From Winogradskyella sp. UBA3174 (GTDB taxonomy: Bacteria > Bacteroidota > Bacteroidia > Flavobacteriales > Flavobacteriaceae), in the NCBI RefSeq assembly GCF_002364335.1, contig NZ_DEXW01000033.1:43418-50490 (forward strand): DNA of 7,073 bases. Reading direction: 5' to 3'. Below the pieces are notes generated by a model that was given only the letters and a program-made list of their open reading frames with translations, did no database searches and was not told where the DNA came from. The translations under genes and the position numbers were made by a program. This document shows positions 7,059 to 7,073 of this stretch, piece by piece (the first letter of the stretch is position 1; every line of letters starts with the position of its first letter).

Positions 7059-7073
7059 GAACGATTCTCGTTC
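7059..7073. promoter_or_regulatory. Candidate operator: 6-3-6 inverted repeat upstream of the iron operon
   Basis: GAACGA (7059-7064) and TCGTTC (7068-7073) form a perfect 6-base inverted repeat around the spacer TTC, placed 29-43 bases upstream of the receptor ATG. It is more GC-rich than its surroundings, and no T-run follows on either strand, so it resembles a dimeric regulator site more than a terminator. It does not match the classical Fur box (GATAAT repeats). The window ends at its last base, so the arms may extend further. The regulator is unknown, and iron control is inferred only from the genes downstream. Confidence 0.4.

Noticed and set aside
7059..7073. Inverted repeat as an intrinsic terminator of a gene to the right
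   Set aside because: No T-run follows the stem on the minus strand (the bases after it are A-rich), so an operator reading is preferred, although the missing flank leaves this open.
7059..7073. Classical Fur box
   Set aside because: The repeat shares symmetry and position with Fur sites but not the GATAAT-type hexamers.

Overview
The window is AT-rich, tightly packed DNA that looks like a member of the Bacteroidota, most likely a marine-type Flavobacteriaceae. The reasons are an outer-membrane TonB-dependent receptor that carries an N-terminal CarboxypepD_reg-like domain, genes with poor or absent Shine-Dalgarno sequences, and strong A/T preference in codons. No rRNA, tRNA, insertion sequence, integrase or CRISPR array was seen.

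Layout. At the left, on the plus strand, lie the C-terminal end of an unrecognised gene (1-117) and a small cysteine-containing hypothetical protein (117-473), joined by a TAATG stop/start overlap. After an 18-base convergent gap the minus strand is occupied by one apparent operon that fills the rest of the window (7030 down to 492). In transcription order it holds a FecA-like TonB-dependent receptor (810 aa), a ferric-iron-binding lipoprotein of the FutA/FbpA family (351 aa), a double-domain permease of the FbpB/FutB type (543 aa, TTG start), a class I SAM-dependent methyltransferase (about 227 aa) and a short FbpC-like ATPase (239 aa). Gaps between these genes are 10, 3 and 2 bases and a 1-base overlap. 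A perfect 6-3-6 inverted repeat lies 29-43 bases upstream of the first start codon, at the window edge, and is a candidate operator.

How the genes work together (inference from families): the receptor would carry a ferric chelate over the outer membrane using TonB energy. The lipoprotein would capture Fe(III) in the periplasm through a His/four-Tyr site. The permease and ATPase would drive the iron into the cytoplasm. The methyltransferase placed between permease and ATPase is the part this scheme does not explain. It has a good SAM-binding motif and a C-terminal pattern reminiscent of CmoA, and its substrate is unknown. It is the best candidate in the window for undescribed biology. The rest is a recognisable iron-uptake locus.
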